A DNA stretch of 12,692 nucleotides from JBDLSY01 sp043777895 (lineage in GTDB: Bacteria; Pseudomonadota; Gammaproteobacteria; Burkholderiales; Burkholderiaceae_C). Every line of letters starts with the position of its first letter. The stretch's first letter is position 1. Positions 1 through 7,454 of the stretch are shown piece after piece. The notes beneath the pieces were generated by a model. It ran no database searches. It was not told where the DNA came from and saw nothing but the letters and a program-made list of their open reading frames with translations. The position numbers and the translations under genes are program-made. The stretch is taken from positions 1 to 12,692 of the forward strand of contig JAYWHD010000042.1 in assembly GCA_043777895.1 (NCBI GenBank). Direction: 5' to 3'.

Positions 1-2
1 TA

Positions 3-1646
3 ACCATTTTAAATGAACGCATTTATCACAATGGTGTGGTTGCCGAACACACACCCTTGCAAGGTTTAGTGGCAGCGTCTAACGAATTACCCACAGGACA
101 AGAAGATTTAAATGCCTTGTATGACCGTTTTTTGATGCGTTGTTTTGTGGATTATGTAAGCGACACCCAATTGCTTGACCTGATGAACACCCACAACCAA
201 GGCACTGCACCTGCTTTACGCCACACAATCACGCCACAAGACCTTGCAGATTTACAAGAAAAAGCAAAAACAATTCAAATCCCTGACACCATTAAGCAGG
301 CTTTGCAAGCCATTTGGGTACAACATAAAGCAGTCTTCAAAGAAGACAACCGCGAGACACTGTCTGACCGCCGTTTGCTGAAAGCCTTAAAAATCATGTG
401 TTTTTCTGCTGCCAGTAATGGGCGTGATGCCGTGGATTTATCTGATATTTTTCTGTTGAAAGACAGCCTTTGGAATCACCCTGACAACATAGATGCCGTA
501 TTGACATTAATTAATACAACTTTAAAAAAGTTTAATCAGCAAGTGCCAATCAGCAGCTTGAACGTGCTTGAAATGCAAGACGGCAATGGCAATTGGTCGC
601 CAGTATCCTCTAGCAATACCGCTTTGCAAGTAAGCCAAACCGCACTTGCCCAACACAGTTCAGTCAAAACAGTAACAGCTGCTGCAAAAGGTTCAGTGGT
701 TAAAGGCTGGGTGGGCAGCGGTACACAAAACGACCCATTGCAAGTGGCTTGTCTAGATGATTTATTGGATTTGGCCAGTGAACATATTGGCAACAAAGGT
801 TATTATTTTGTGCAAACCGCCGACATTGATGGCGCAGCTGTAAAGCAGTGGCAAAAAATTACATTTGGTGGGCATTATGATGGTCAAGGGTTTGCCATTG
901 CTGCGCCTGATGATGTGGGTATTTTTAGTACCGTCATGGACGGCAGCAGTTTTAGCAACATTCGTATTCCTACAAACTCACGTTTAATTAGTACTTCTGA
1001 TAAGTTGTCTAACTGCATTATCACGGCGTGTTCAGCAGGGGGAAGTTTAATTTATTCTTCTTCTATTACTGATTGCACCATCACGGCGTGTTCAGCAGAT
1101 AAAAATTTAATTTATTCTATTAACGGCTGCACTATTAATGGCTGCACCATCACGGCGTGTTCAGCAGGTGCAAGTTTAATTTATTTTTATAACAATACTT
1201 CTTCTGTGGTCAATTGCACTATCCGTGATTCATCTGCGATGACTTGTATTATTAACTCTAACAACCCATGTCTTGATAAAGTAGAGAAATTTATAGTCAG
1301 CAACTGTTTTGTAGGTATTGGCATTGCTGGTATTAATAACAGACCCTATATATACGCGAGACTGACTTTAAACAACACGGCACGGCTTGACGGCTTGATG
1401 GTGAATGAAACTACAAAACTGGATGCCAGCCAATGGAAACAACGGTATTTTGAAGGCAACTTGCACTGGGATTTTGACACCGTTTGGAAATGGGATACCG
1501 CTAAAAATCTCCCTGTACTGCAAAACTGTGGTGTGAGTGCAATGAATACATCAGCCAAAGCACCCTTAAATACGCACACCAAAAAAGCCGCTGAAGGCAT
1601 GCAAGATATGTTGAGCCATCAATTAAAAAACAATATTTGGATTTAA
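3..1646 (+). CDS. MoxR/RavA-family AAA+ ATPase with C-terminal GLUG-like beta-helix domain (5' partial)
   Basis: The frame is open from the left edge, so the apparent GTG start at 36 is not the real one; Walker A and B lie outside the window. Visible first is the end of the AAA+ core: TILNER, the sensor-1 stretch VAASNELP and the arginine-finger segment ALYDRFLMR. The helical region that follows carries SDRRLLKALK and DIFLLKDSLW (about nt 350-480), hallmarks of RavA. From about nt 705 a new domain begins with GSGTQNDPLQVA, continues with YYFVQTADIDG and GGHYDGQGF, and ends near DFDTVWKWD and LPVLQN (about nt 1530). That is the layout of GLUG/beta-helix repeats usually found on bacterial surface proteins. 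It contains three near-identical ITACSA repeats. MoxR ATPases remodel or activate client proteins together with a VWA partner, here the next gene. I see no signal peptide or membrane segment in the visible part, so a cytoplasmic location is inferred. The family call is secure; the beta-helix role (target or partner recognition) is a guess. Confidence 0.85.
   Translation, partial: TILNERIYHNGVVAEHTPLQGLVAASNELPTGQEDLNALYDRFLMRCFVDYVSDTQLLDLMNTHNQGTAPALRHTITPQDLADLQEKAKTIQIPDTIKQALQAIWVQHKAVFKEDNRETLSDRRLLKALKIMCFSAASNGRDAVDLSDIFLLKDSLWNHPDNIDAVLTLINTTLKKFNQQVPISSLNVLEMQDGNGNWSPVSSSNTALQVSQTALAQHSSVKTVTAAAKGSVVKGWVGSGTQNDPLQVACLDDLLDLASEHIGNKGYYFVQTADIDGAAVKQWQKITFGGHYDGQGFAIAAPDDVGIFSTVMDGSSFSNIRIPTNSRLISTSDKLSNCIITACSAGGSLIYSSSITDCTITACSADKNLIYSINGCTINGCTITACSAGASLIYFYNNTSSVVNCTIRDSSAMTCIINSNNPCLDKVEKFIVSNCFVGIGIAGINNRPYIYARLTLNNTARLDGLMVNETTKLDASQWKQRYFEGNLHWDFDTVWKWDTAKNLPVLQNCGVSAMNTSAKAPLNTHTKKAAEGMQDMLSHQLKNNIWI
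1020..1167 (+). repeat. Three in-frame copies of a 19-bp repeat in the beta-helix domain
   Basis: The 19-mer ATCACGGCGTGTTCAGCAG occurs exactly at 1020-1038, 1080-1098 and 1149-1167. Each copy is followed by an (A)A(A/G)TTTAATTTATT stretch. Spacing is 60 and 69 bp, both multiples of three, so copies encode ITACSA(G/D) rungs of 20 and 23 residues without breaking the frame. DNA-level identity well beyond what the protein needs suggests recent duplication or recombination between rungs. Confidence 0.9.
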
Positions 1647-1654
1647 GGACTGCC

Positions 1655-1680
1655 AAGCCCTCCTGTGCTAAGGGGGGCTT
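1655..1680 (+). terminator. Strong G/C hairpin between the MoxR and VWA genes
   Basis: AAGCCCTCC (1655-1663) pairs with GGGGGGCTT (1672-1680) through nine pairs, one of them T-G, around an 8-nt loop. It lies 9 bp after the MoxR stop codon. No T-run follows on either strand, so this may be a weak attenuator, an mRNA-stabilising or processing hairpin, or a dispersed palindrome rather than a full terminator. Partial termination here could lower expression of the downstream genes relative to the ATPase. Confidence 0.5.
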
Positions 1681-1683
1681 CAA

Positions 1684-1718
1684 TTAAACCTTAACCATTA
1701 ACTATTAACCATTAAAAA
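1684..1718 (+). repeat. Degenerate heptamer repeat TTAACCA
   Basis: Consecutive heptamers read TTAAACC, TTAACCA, TTAACTA, TTAACCA and TTAAAAA, directly ahead of the start of the VWA gene at 1727. This is a short tandem heptamer array of the kind found in intergenic DNA of some repeat-rich bacteria. Its function is unknown; it leaves the VWA gene with only a weak purine tract (AAAAAGAA) as ribosome-binding site. Confidence 0.7.
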
Positions 1719-1726
1719 GAATTGTT

Positions 1727-3370
1727 ATGCTTCCTGCTTTTTTAGCCAATATAGGCGCACGCATTGGCTTAAAACCAATAAAGTATTTTATTGATGCGGT
1801 GTTTCGTGACAAAGTCATACCCGTTGCGGGAAGCATTGTGTATTGCGATTTGTGGGTTGCCGCCGAGCATTCAGGCGTTTATGTGGGCGATGGGCAAATT
1901 TCTAATATCGTCGTAGAAGGGTTTGCAGAAAGCCAAGTCCAACACAGTGATGCGCGTGATTTCACCTCTAAAAGCACGATTGGAAACAAAATTTATGTGT
2001 CTTGCAACGATGATGGTGCAGTAGGTCATGCTTATGTTGGCAGTAAAGCTGATGCCGCCGTAGGCAAGCGCAGCTTTTATGGCTTGGTATTTAAAAACTG
2101 CCATGTGTTTTCTAAAGATTGTCTTGATGCCCTTGATGATGCACGTACGGACAGCAGTTTTCTTTCTTGGGCGATTGATATGATTACGCCTGAAGAAACT
2201 TGGGAACCCACCATTCGTGCCTTAAAAAGCAGCGCTGAAAAAAAATTAGGTGCAAGCAAATGGCGTTTATGGGATTGGGAAAACGACAATCCACAATCAC
2301 AGAATAATTCATCTGAACAAGAACCACCCAATTGGCAAGAGCAGCATGATTTTTTTATGAACTGTCCATTAAATGCACAGAGCATGGCTGCGATTTTGAG
2401 TGAACTACAAGACATGAAAGCTTATGAAGCTGAAATTGCCAATGAAAACATTCCGAGTGATATTCGCCAAAAACTGGTGGCTTTACGTACTTTATTAGCG
2501 GACATTGATAAAAAATATCAACAAAGCCGTACCTTTATAGAACACAGCGCAGGGCTTGGCTGGTCTTTGTCTTATGCCGACTTAAAAAACAGCACCGAAG
2601 ATTTTGCTGCACTGGCTACTGAATTGCAAAACAACCGTGCGATTCAAGAGTTAGTCAAAAAAATGGGGCGGAACTATATTTCTGAAGAAAAAAAGAAACA
2701 AATCAAAATCCCAGAAGCCAGTAAAAGTGAAGTACATGGCACGCACCGCAGTGCCGATTTAATGCGTTTATTGCCCAGTGAATTGGTCAATTTAGAAGAC
2801 GACACTTTGGAAATACTGTTTTATTCAAGATTGTTAGAACGCAATTTAATGACTTATGAGCTGTCAGGCATTACGCATCAAACTGGTGAAACCAGCGAAA
2901 CCCATCAAAAACGCACAGGGCCAGTGGTTGCTTGTTTAGATACATCAGGCAGCATGAGCGGCACACCGATATTAAAAGCAAAGGCACTGTTGCTGGCAAT
3001 TGCTAATATCTTAACAACAGAGAAGCGTTCGTTACACGTGCTTTTATTTGGTGCAGCGGGGCAATTGCGTGAATTTAAAATGGAAAATGCACAAGAAGCG
3101 AAAGGTTTATTGGGGTTTTTAGGGCAAGGTTTTGGCGGCGGAACAGATTTTGAAACGCCTTTGCAGCGTGCTTGCGACATTATCAAACAAGAAAAAACTT
3201 ATTTAAAAGCCGATATCTTAATGATTTCTGATGGTGATTGCAGTTTATCGTCTGAATTTACCGCACGCTTGCACGTACAACAATCACAATTAGACTGTAG
3301 TATTTATTCTGTGCTGTGTGCAGGGTCTCGCGGAGACAATGGTTTCAGCAATGAAGTGATATTAATTTAA
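1727..3370 (+). CDS. LRAT-like domain fused to a ViaA-type VWA protein
   Basis: The protein has 547 residues. Residues about 30-135 resemble the LRAT branch of the NlpC/P60 fold: an AGSIVYCD strand, then H48 in EHSGVYVGDG, and a later segment YGLVFKNCHVFSKDCL with C125 in an NCH motif, matching the family's HxGxYxG and NCEHF signatures. LRAT-like enzymes use this Cys-His pair for acyl transfer or hydrolysis on lipids or proteins. Residues about 140-390 are helical and include HGTHRSADLMRLLPSEL and YSRLLERNLMTYELSG, typical of ViaA. The VWA domain follows with its MIDAS metal site: DTSGSM at 405-410, T473 in GGGTDFETP and D502 in MISDGD. The protein ends soon after FSNEV, where ViaA relatives also end, so it looks complete. 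It sits 80 bp downstream of the MoxR ATPase and is the obvious partner. The VWA/ViaA call is firm. The LRAT call rests on motif spacing and is good but not certain; the substrate is unknown. Confidence 0.82.
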   Translation: MLPAFLANIGARIGLKPIKYFIDAVFRDKVIPVAGSIVYCDLWVAAEHSGVYVGDGQISNIVVEGFAESQVQHSDARDFTSKSTIGNKIYVSCNDDGAVGHAYVGSKADAAVGKRSFYGLVFKNCHVFSKDCLDALDDARTDSSFLSWAIDMITPEETWEPTIRALKSSAEKKLGASKWRLWDWENDNPQSQNNSSEQEPPNWQEQHDFFMNCPLNAQSMAAILSELQDMKAYEAEIANENIPSDIRQKLVALRTLLADIDKKYQQSRTFIEHSAGLGWSLSYADLKNSTEDFAALATELQNNRAIQELVKKMGRNYISEEKKKQIKIPEASKSEVHGTHRSADLMRLLPSELVNLEDDTLEILFYSRLLERNLMTYELSGITHQTGETSETHQKRTGPVVACLDTSGSMSGTPILKAKALLLAIANILTTEKRSLHVLLFGAAGQLREFKMENAQEAKGLLGFLGQGFGGGTDFETPLQRACDIIKQEKTYLKADILMISDGDCSLSSEFTARLHVQQSQLDCSIYSVLCAGSRGDNGFSNEVILI

Positions 3371-3397
3371 ACCCATATTTTTAGCCACAATTTTCAC

Positions 3398-4327
3398 ATG
3401 AAACATTCAAATATAAACAGCTCCCAATTAGGCGTGTACATGGACCCGTTTACGGATTACGGTTTTAAAAAACTGTTTGGCGAAGAAGACAGCAAAGTCT
3501 ACTTAATTGACTTTTTAAACAGCGTTTTGACAGGGTTTTTGCCTGAAATTAGCGAACTTAATTATAGTAAAAATGAGCATTTAGGCAATAAAGCGATTGA
3601 CCGTAATGCCGTATTTGATTTGTATTGCAAAAGTCCGAAAGGTGAGCGGTTTATTATTGAACTGCAAAAAGTCAAGCAAGATTATTTTACGCAACGCAGC
3701 TTGTTTTACAGCACGTTTGCGATTCGAGAACAAGCGAAAAAAGGCAACTGGGATTTTAATTTAGCCCCTGTGTATTGCATCGGAATTTTAAATTTTACGT
3801 TAAATGACACGCCTAATCACCCGCTGAACACGCCTAAAAAATACATCACTAAAGCAAAAATATTAGACATTGAAACACACGCTACTGTGATTGAAGAATT
3901 GAACTTTGCGTTTATTGAATGTTCTAAATTTGATAAATCTTTACATAAAAACAGTTCAAAACAAGACAAATGGTTGTATGTTTTATCGCATTTAGCCAAG
4001 TTACACGACATGCCAACGGTGTTAAGTGAACCTTTATTTGAAGATTTTTTCCAAAAAGCCAATGTATTAAAACTGCCATTAAAACAACAGTCTTTGTACA
4101 ACGCCAGCTTGAGTTATGCAAGAGATTTGCACAATATTGAGGCACAAAATTATGCCAAAGGCAAAGAAGAAGGCATTGCCGAGGGTAAAGCAGAGGGCAT
4201 TGCCGAGGGTGAGGCACGCGGTAAAAAAGCGGCTGCCGTTCAAATTGCACGGGCTTTGAAAAAACAAGGGCTTGAAGGAACAGTGATTATGAATATAACG
4301 GGTTTAACGGCTGATGACATTAATTAG
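3398..4327 (+). CDS. Rpn family/PDDEXK_2 nuclease (recombination-promoting nuclease or putative transposase)
   Basis: The 309-residue protein begins with the family's entry motif DPFTDYGFKKLFG (about 16-28). It then shows a PD-(D/E)XK-type site with D74 in AVFDLYC and E88-x-Q90 in FIIELQ, followed by YFTQRSLFYSTFAIREQ. The tail (about 250-309) is the usual GKEEGIAEGKAEG-type charged repeat, then a small helical end (ALKKQGLEGTVIMNITGL). E. coli Rpn proteins are DNA endonucleases that promote RecA-independent recombination, and some family members have been linked to phage defence. The gene starts 27 bp after the VWA gene on the same strand, so it may share its transcript, but family members are often scattered in many copies and the link could be accidental. 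An ATG at 3440 is an alternative start: it sits closer to the conserved motif and has AGG about 8 bp upstream, while 3398 has no visible Shine-Dalgarno. Confidence 0.87.
   Translation: MKHSNINSSQLGVYMDPFTDYGFKKLFGEEDSKVYLIDFLNSVLTGFLPEISELNYSKNEHLGNKAIDRNAVFDLYCKSPKGERFIIELQKVKQDYFTQRSLFYSTFAIREQAKKGNWDFNLAPVYCIGILNFTLNDTPNHPLNTPKKYITKAKILDIETHATVIEELNFAFIECSKFDKSLHKNSSKQDKWLYVLSHLAKLHDMPTVLSEPLFEDFFQKANVLKLPLKQQSLYNASLSYARDLHNIEAQNYAKGKEEGIAEGKAEGIAEGEARGKKAAAVQIARALKKQGLEGTVIMNITGLTADDIN
4172..4210 (+). repeat. In-frame 24-bp-period repeat in the Rpn tail
   Basis: GGCATTGCCGAGGGT occurs at 4172-4186 and again at 4196-4210, a period of 24 bp or eight residues (GIAEGKAE). The repeat can expand or contract without a frameshift, and changes the length of the charged linker. 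Confidence 0.85.
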
Positions 4328-4651
4328 ATTTGAAATATAGGTGATGTTTAAATAAAACTGATGAAATTAGTTTAATACTTTTTAATAGTTATTTAATTAA
4401 TAGTTATTTAATGCTTAAAAGTAAACAATACAATCATTAAATTAGCCTATTAATATAATCATTACACTTAAAAATGAGAGTTTTTATTACCTATAGTATT
4501 GAATGTATTGGCTTAATAAGAATAAGAACTTAAAATGAAGTGTAAAGACTATATAAACGTTATAAAAATTAAAATTTAATATTTAATGTTACCCCAACAC
4601 ATTACCATCAGGTTTGATGCACTGATTTGGACTGACTTGATTCATACAAGA
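4328..4651. other. AT-rich intergenic region without a recognisable gene
   Basis: This 324-bp gap lies between the ends of the convergent Rpn and slt genes. Only very short open frames are visible (for example about 20 codons starting with the ATG near 4474), none with convincing coding character. The one clear structure is the 15-bp tandem repeat at 4382-4411. I see no tRNA, no riboswitch-like structure and no clear T-tailed terminator for either gene. Confidence 0.7.
4382..4411. repeat. Perfect tandem duplication of a 15-mer
   Basis: TTAATAGTTATTTAA is present twice head to tail (4382-4396 and 4397-4411). It is AT-only apart from one G per copy. No function is evident. Confidence 0.9.
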
Positions 4652-6718
4652 CTAAGGTAAATGAGTTGTAATACTGGATTTAGGGCTGATATTGCCTAAC
4701 CACAACAATAAACTACGTGATGGTCTACCTGTAATGGTTGAATAAATTACAGCATTGGCTAAAACATTTTTAACATAACCCCGTGTTTCATCAAAAGGAA
4801 TTGTTTCGGCAAATAGTGCGCCCTCAACCGTCTTGTCTAACGATGCCCGCCATTTTTTAGAACGCCCTGGCCCTGCATTGTAAGCCGCCGTTGCTAAAAC
4901 CGCCGATTGGTCTAAATCATTCATTACCATTGATAAATAATGATGTCCTAGCGTAAGATTGACTGTTATATTATTTAACTGGTCAATATTGTAGTCATAC
5001 ATACCTATTTTTTTGGCAACAAAGGCAGCCGTTGCAGGCATAATTTGCATTAAACCGCGTGCGCTGACTGATGAACGTACATCACTAATAAACCGGCTTT
5101 CTTGACGCATTAAGCCATACACCCAATGACTATCTAAGCCCAGTTTACTGGCAATAGGGTGTGCTTCATCAAAATGGGGCATTGGAAAGCGTTGCGTAAA
5201 ATCACTAGCAGTCATTCCTTTAGCACGGTCTGCTGTACTAATCATTCGGTCTAAACGGTTTAAGCGGCGAGCGGCTTCAGCGTAGTGAGGCAATTGTTCA
5301 TTGCTTAAACCGCGTACTAACCAATTCCATTCGCGATTGCCTTCCCAGCGTAAACCAATTCTGTAAAAAGCCTCCATACGGGCGATTTCGGTACGTTGAA
5401 AAACGGCATTAACCATAGTGTCGTCTATGATTGGTTTAGCAGGTAATTGTAATGGCAATCCTAAAGCTTCTTGAGCCAGTAGGTTATAAAACCCCCAGCT
5501 AGTACTGCTGGCATCTTTAGTAGCGATACTTTCATAAAAAGGCCGTGCTACATTAGCACGATTGGTATAAGTTAATGCTTGAGCATACCAATAAATCCAA
5601 GTGGGGTCGCTTTTTAAATGTACGGGTAAGTGAGGAATTAAATAAATCATTAAGTCCCAATCTTGAGCCCGTAATGCCCCTCGCAATGACCACTCTAAAG
5701 TATTGTCGCTGCCTAAACCTTCTAAGCTAATAGGTAAATCAATAAACGTATTGCCTACAGAACTATTTAGTTTAAACCAACGGTTACAGTTATTACGAAG
5801 TTGTTGAGCACAACTAGCTGCCCCTTGAATAGCGACATGTGGACTGACGGTTTCTGGAATGTTTTGTTCTGTACGGGCTAGTCTTGCTAAAGCTAATTGT
5901 TTAAGTGATGATTGAGTGATATCTTGTTTTAAAAGGCTACTCGGCGACTGAATAGCCAGTTTTAACTCACGGCTACTCACGGGTAATAATTCAGCTAAGC
6001 GTAGAGCAGCTTGGCTTGATTTTCCTTCGGCTAATACATGAATGGCATCCCATACATCAACATCGTTAAAATACTGGGTTTGATATAGTAAAGTCACTGC
6101 TGCCATACACCCTTCACCCGCTAAATGGCTACTGTTTTTAAACAAAGTTGTACGGGCAATGTTTTTTATGACAGTACCTTGAGTGGCTTTGCTGGCAATC
6201 GCATAGCAATTAACTTGTGGGTCATCAGCTAACACAAATAAAGGAAGTTGTTTATCAAACTGTTGCCAATCAGCACGCTGGCCTAATAATAACAACCAGT
6301 CATTACGTAGGCGGTCAGCAACAAATTGATTGGGGTAAGTGTTGATAAACTGTTGTATTTCACGGTCATCAACATTCGGTAAGCGTAATTTTATGTGCCA
6401 GTATTCACCAAAGTTATACAAAGGGTAGCTAGGTGATAATTGAGCCGATAGCTGCGTGACTTTAGTGAGATTTTTTTGTTGAGCAGCACGGTATAACTCT
6501 AAAAAAATATCATCATCAGGTACGCTATTGTATAAATAAATTGGACTGTCTAAATTAGTTGCATTGATGTTAGGAACATTAGTTTGGCTGATAGCACATT
6601 GGCTATTAATACATAAAATACTAGCAATTATGATTAAATAGATACGAGAGCTACGCGTTTTAATACGCTTAACATAGGCACAGTTATTAATAATAGACAA
6701 AGTAGACAAAGGTAACAT
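4652..6718 (-). CDS. slt: Soluble lytic murein transglycosylase (Slt70 type)
   Basis: The 688-residue periplasmic enzyme cleaves the MurNAc-GlcNAc bond of peptidoglycan and leaves 1,6-anhydro-MurNAc ends. The N-terminus has basic residues followed by a hydrophobic stretch (RIYLIIIASILCIN, about 25-38), a plausible signal peptide, although the n-region is long. The middle of about 450 residues is the helical superhelix that forms the Slt70 ring. The catalytic SLT domain starts near residue 520: the catalytic glutamate is E540 in GLMRQESRF, followed by ARGLMQIMPATA (553-564) and AAYNAGPGR (611-619). Length is close to the roughly 640 residues of E. coli Slt. The start is supported by AGGA (TCCT on the + strand, 6729-6732) about 10 bp upstream. 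It is transcribed divergently from the folate gene. Nothing suggests damage. Confidence 0.96.
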   Translation of the reverse strand: MLPLSTLSIINNCAYVKRIKTRSSRIYLIIIASILCINSQCAISQTNVPNINATNLDSPIYLYNSVPDDDIFLELYRAAQQKNLTKVTQLSAQLSPSYPLYNFGEYWHIKLRLPNVDDREIQQFINTYPNQFVADRLRNDWLLLLGQRADWQQFDKQLPLFVLADDPQVNCYAIASKATQGTVIKNIARTTLFKNSSHLAGEGCMAAVTLLYQTQYFNDVDVWDAIHVLAEGKSSQAALRLAELLPVSSRELKLAIQSPSSLLKQDITQSSLKQLALARLARTEQNIPETVSPHVAIQGAASCAQQLRNNCNRWFKLNSSVGNTFIDLPISLEGLGSDNTLEWSLRGALRAQDWDLMIYLIPHLPVHLKSDPTWIYWYAQALTYTNRANVARPFYESIATKDASSTSWGFYNLLAQEALGLPLQLPAKPIIDDTMVNAVFQRTEIARMEAFYRIGLRWEGNREWNWLVRGLSNEQLPHYAEAARRLNRLDRMISTADRAKGMTASDFTQRFPMPHFDEAHPIASKLGLDSHWVYGLMRQESRFISDVRSSVSARGLMQIMPATAAFVAKKIGMYDYNIDQLNNITVNLTLGHHYLSMVMNDLDQSAVLATAAYNAGPGRSKKWRASLDKTVEGALFAETIPFDETRGYVKNVLANAVIYSTITGRPSRSLLLWLGNISPKSSITTHLP

Positions 6719-6818
6719 AAAATATAAATCCTAACTGTATTGGGTTTTAAGTTTAATAAAATTTAATAAAGTATATTTAAAGTACTTTAGTAAATAAAAA
6801 CATTAATAATACAACATT
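6719..6818. promoter_or_regulatory. Divergent slt/ygfA intergenic region with 12-bp palindrome
   Basis: The 100-bp region between two divergent genes must hold both promoters. It is extremely AT-rich, with the 9-mer TTTAATAAA repeated at 6752-6760 and 6762-6770 and a perfect palindrome TAAAGTACTTTA at 6778-6789. I cannot assign -35/-10 boxes with confidence. The palindrome is a possible dimeric-regulator site, but AT-rich DNA makes such palindromes by chance. Confidence 0.35.
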
Positions 6819-7418
6819 GTGTCTCAAAATAACTCATTAAATAATGTGTTGCTTGGTTCAAAGCAATCACTTCGTCAATTGTTGTTGGCACAAAGACAAA
6901 CGCTATCAGAAGCACAAAAACATTTTAGACAAACAGTAGGTATTAAAAAATTAATACAGCAGCTACAACAAAACTATAGCCATATTTGTATTGCCTTATA
7001 TTGTCCACATGCGGCTGAACCCAATATATTAGGCTTGCTTACAGATGTACAATTTAATAGCGTTGATACAGGATATTCTTTTGCTTTGCCTATAGTTGTA
7101 AATAAAAATCAACCTTTACAGTTTGCTAAGTATTGTGCTGGTGATGTTTTAATAAAAAGTACTTATGGGATTTTAGTGCCTAAACAGGTTCAGTGGGTTG
7201 TGCCTAATTTAATTTTGATGCCTTGTTTAGGCTACCAGCGTACAACAAATGGGATATACCGCTTGGGTTATGGCGGCGGATATTATGACCGTACTTTGGC
7301 ACAATTGTCTTTTGATGCTGATTTTCTTGGGACAATTGCAATTGCATGGCGTGAGTCTTCTTGTTGTTTTGATGTAGATGTGTTTGATAAAAAAGCGGAT
7401 TATCTTCTACTAATGTAA
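6819..7418 (+). CDS. ygfA: 5-formyltetrahydrofolate cyclo-ligase (methenyl-THF synthetase)
   Basis: This cytosolic enzyme uses ATP to convert 5-formyltetrahydrofolate into 5,10-methenyltetrahydrofolate, returning a storage folate to the one-carbon pool. The 199-residue protein has the N-terminal basic helix SKQSLRQLLLAQRQTLS (14-30), the central PHAAEPNI segment (63-70), and the family signature IYRLGYGGGYYDRTL (146-160), which contributes to nucleotide and folate binding. A slightly longer N-terminus than E. coli YgfA (182 aa) accounts for most of the extra length. The GTG at 6819 is the first usable start after an in-frame stop at 6807; it has no clear Shine-Dalgarno, and a GTG nine codons in (6846) is an alternative. 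In many gammaproteobacteria 6S RNA (ssrS) lies just upstream of this gene; the 100 bp here are too short for it. Confidence 0.95.
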   Translation: MSQNNSLNNVLLGSKQSLRQLLLAQRQTLSEAQKHFRQTVGIKKLIQQLQQNYSHICIALYCPHAAEPNILGLLTDVQFNSVDTGYSFALPIVVNKNQPLQFAKYCAGDVLIKSTYGILVPKQVQWVVPNLILMPCLGYQRTTNGIYRLGYGGGYYDRTLAQLSFDADFLGTIAIAWRESSCCFDVDVFDKKADYLLLM

Positions 7419-7443
7419 AGTAGTTTCTTGTAAAGTAGTCTCT
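7414..7443. repeat. 15-bp tandem duplication over the ygfA stop codon
   Basis: TGTAAAGTAGTTTCT (7414-7428) is followed directly by TGTAAAGTAGTCTCT (7429-7443), 14 of 15 identical. The first copy contains the TAA stop of ygfA, so the duplication extended the region after the gene without changing the protein. Confidence 0.85.
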
Positions 7444-7454
7444 TTAAGCAATGC

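Noticed and set aside
1020..1167. CRISPR-like array from the three evenly spaced repeats.
   Set aside because: The repeats are inside a coding frame, encode beta-helix rungs, and the 'spacers' are themselves related AT-rich coding sequence.
3398..4327. An insertion-sequence transposase with terminal inverted repeats around the Rpn gene.
   Set aside because: The family is sometimes labelled transposase, but I find no terminal inverted repeats or target-site duplication around it.
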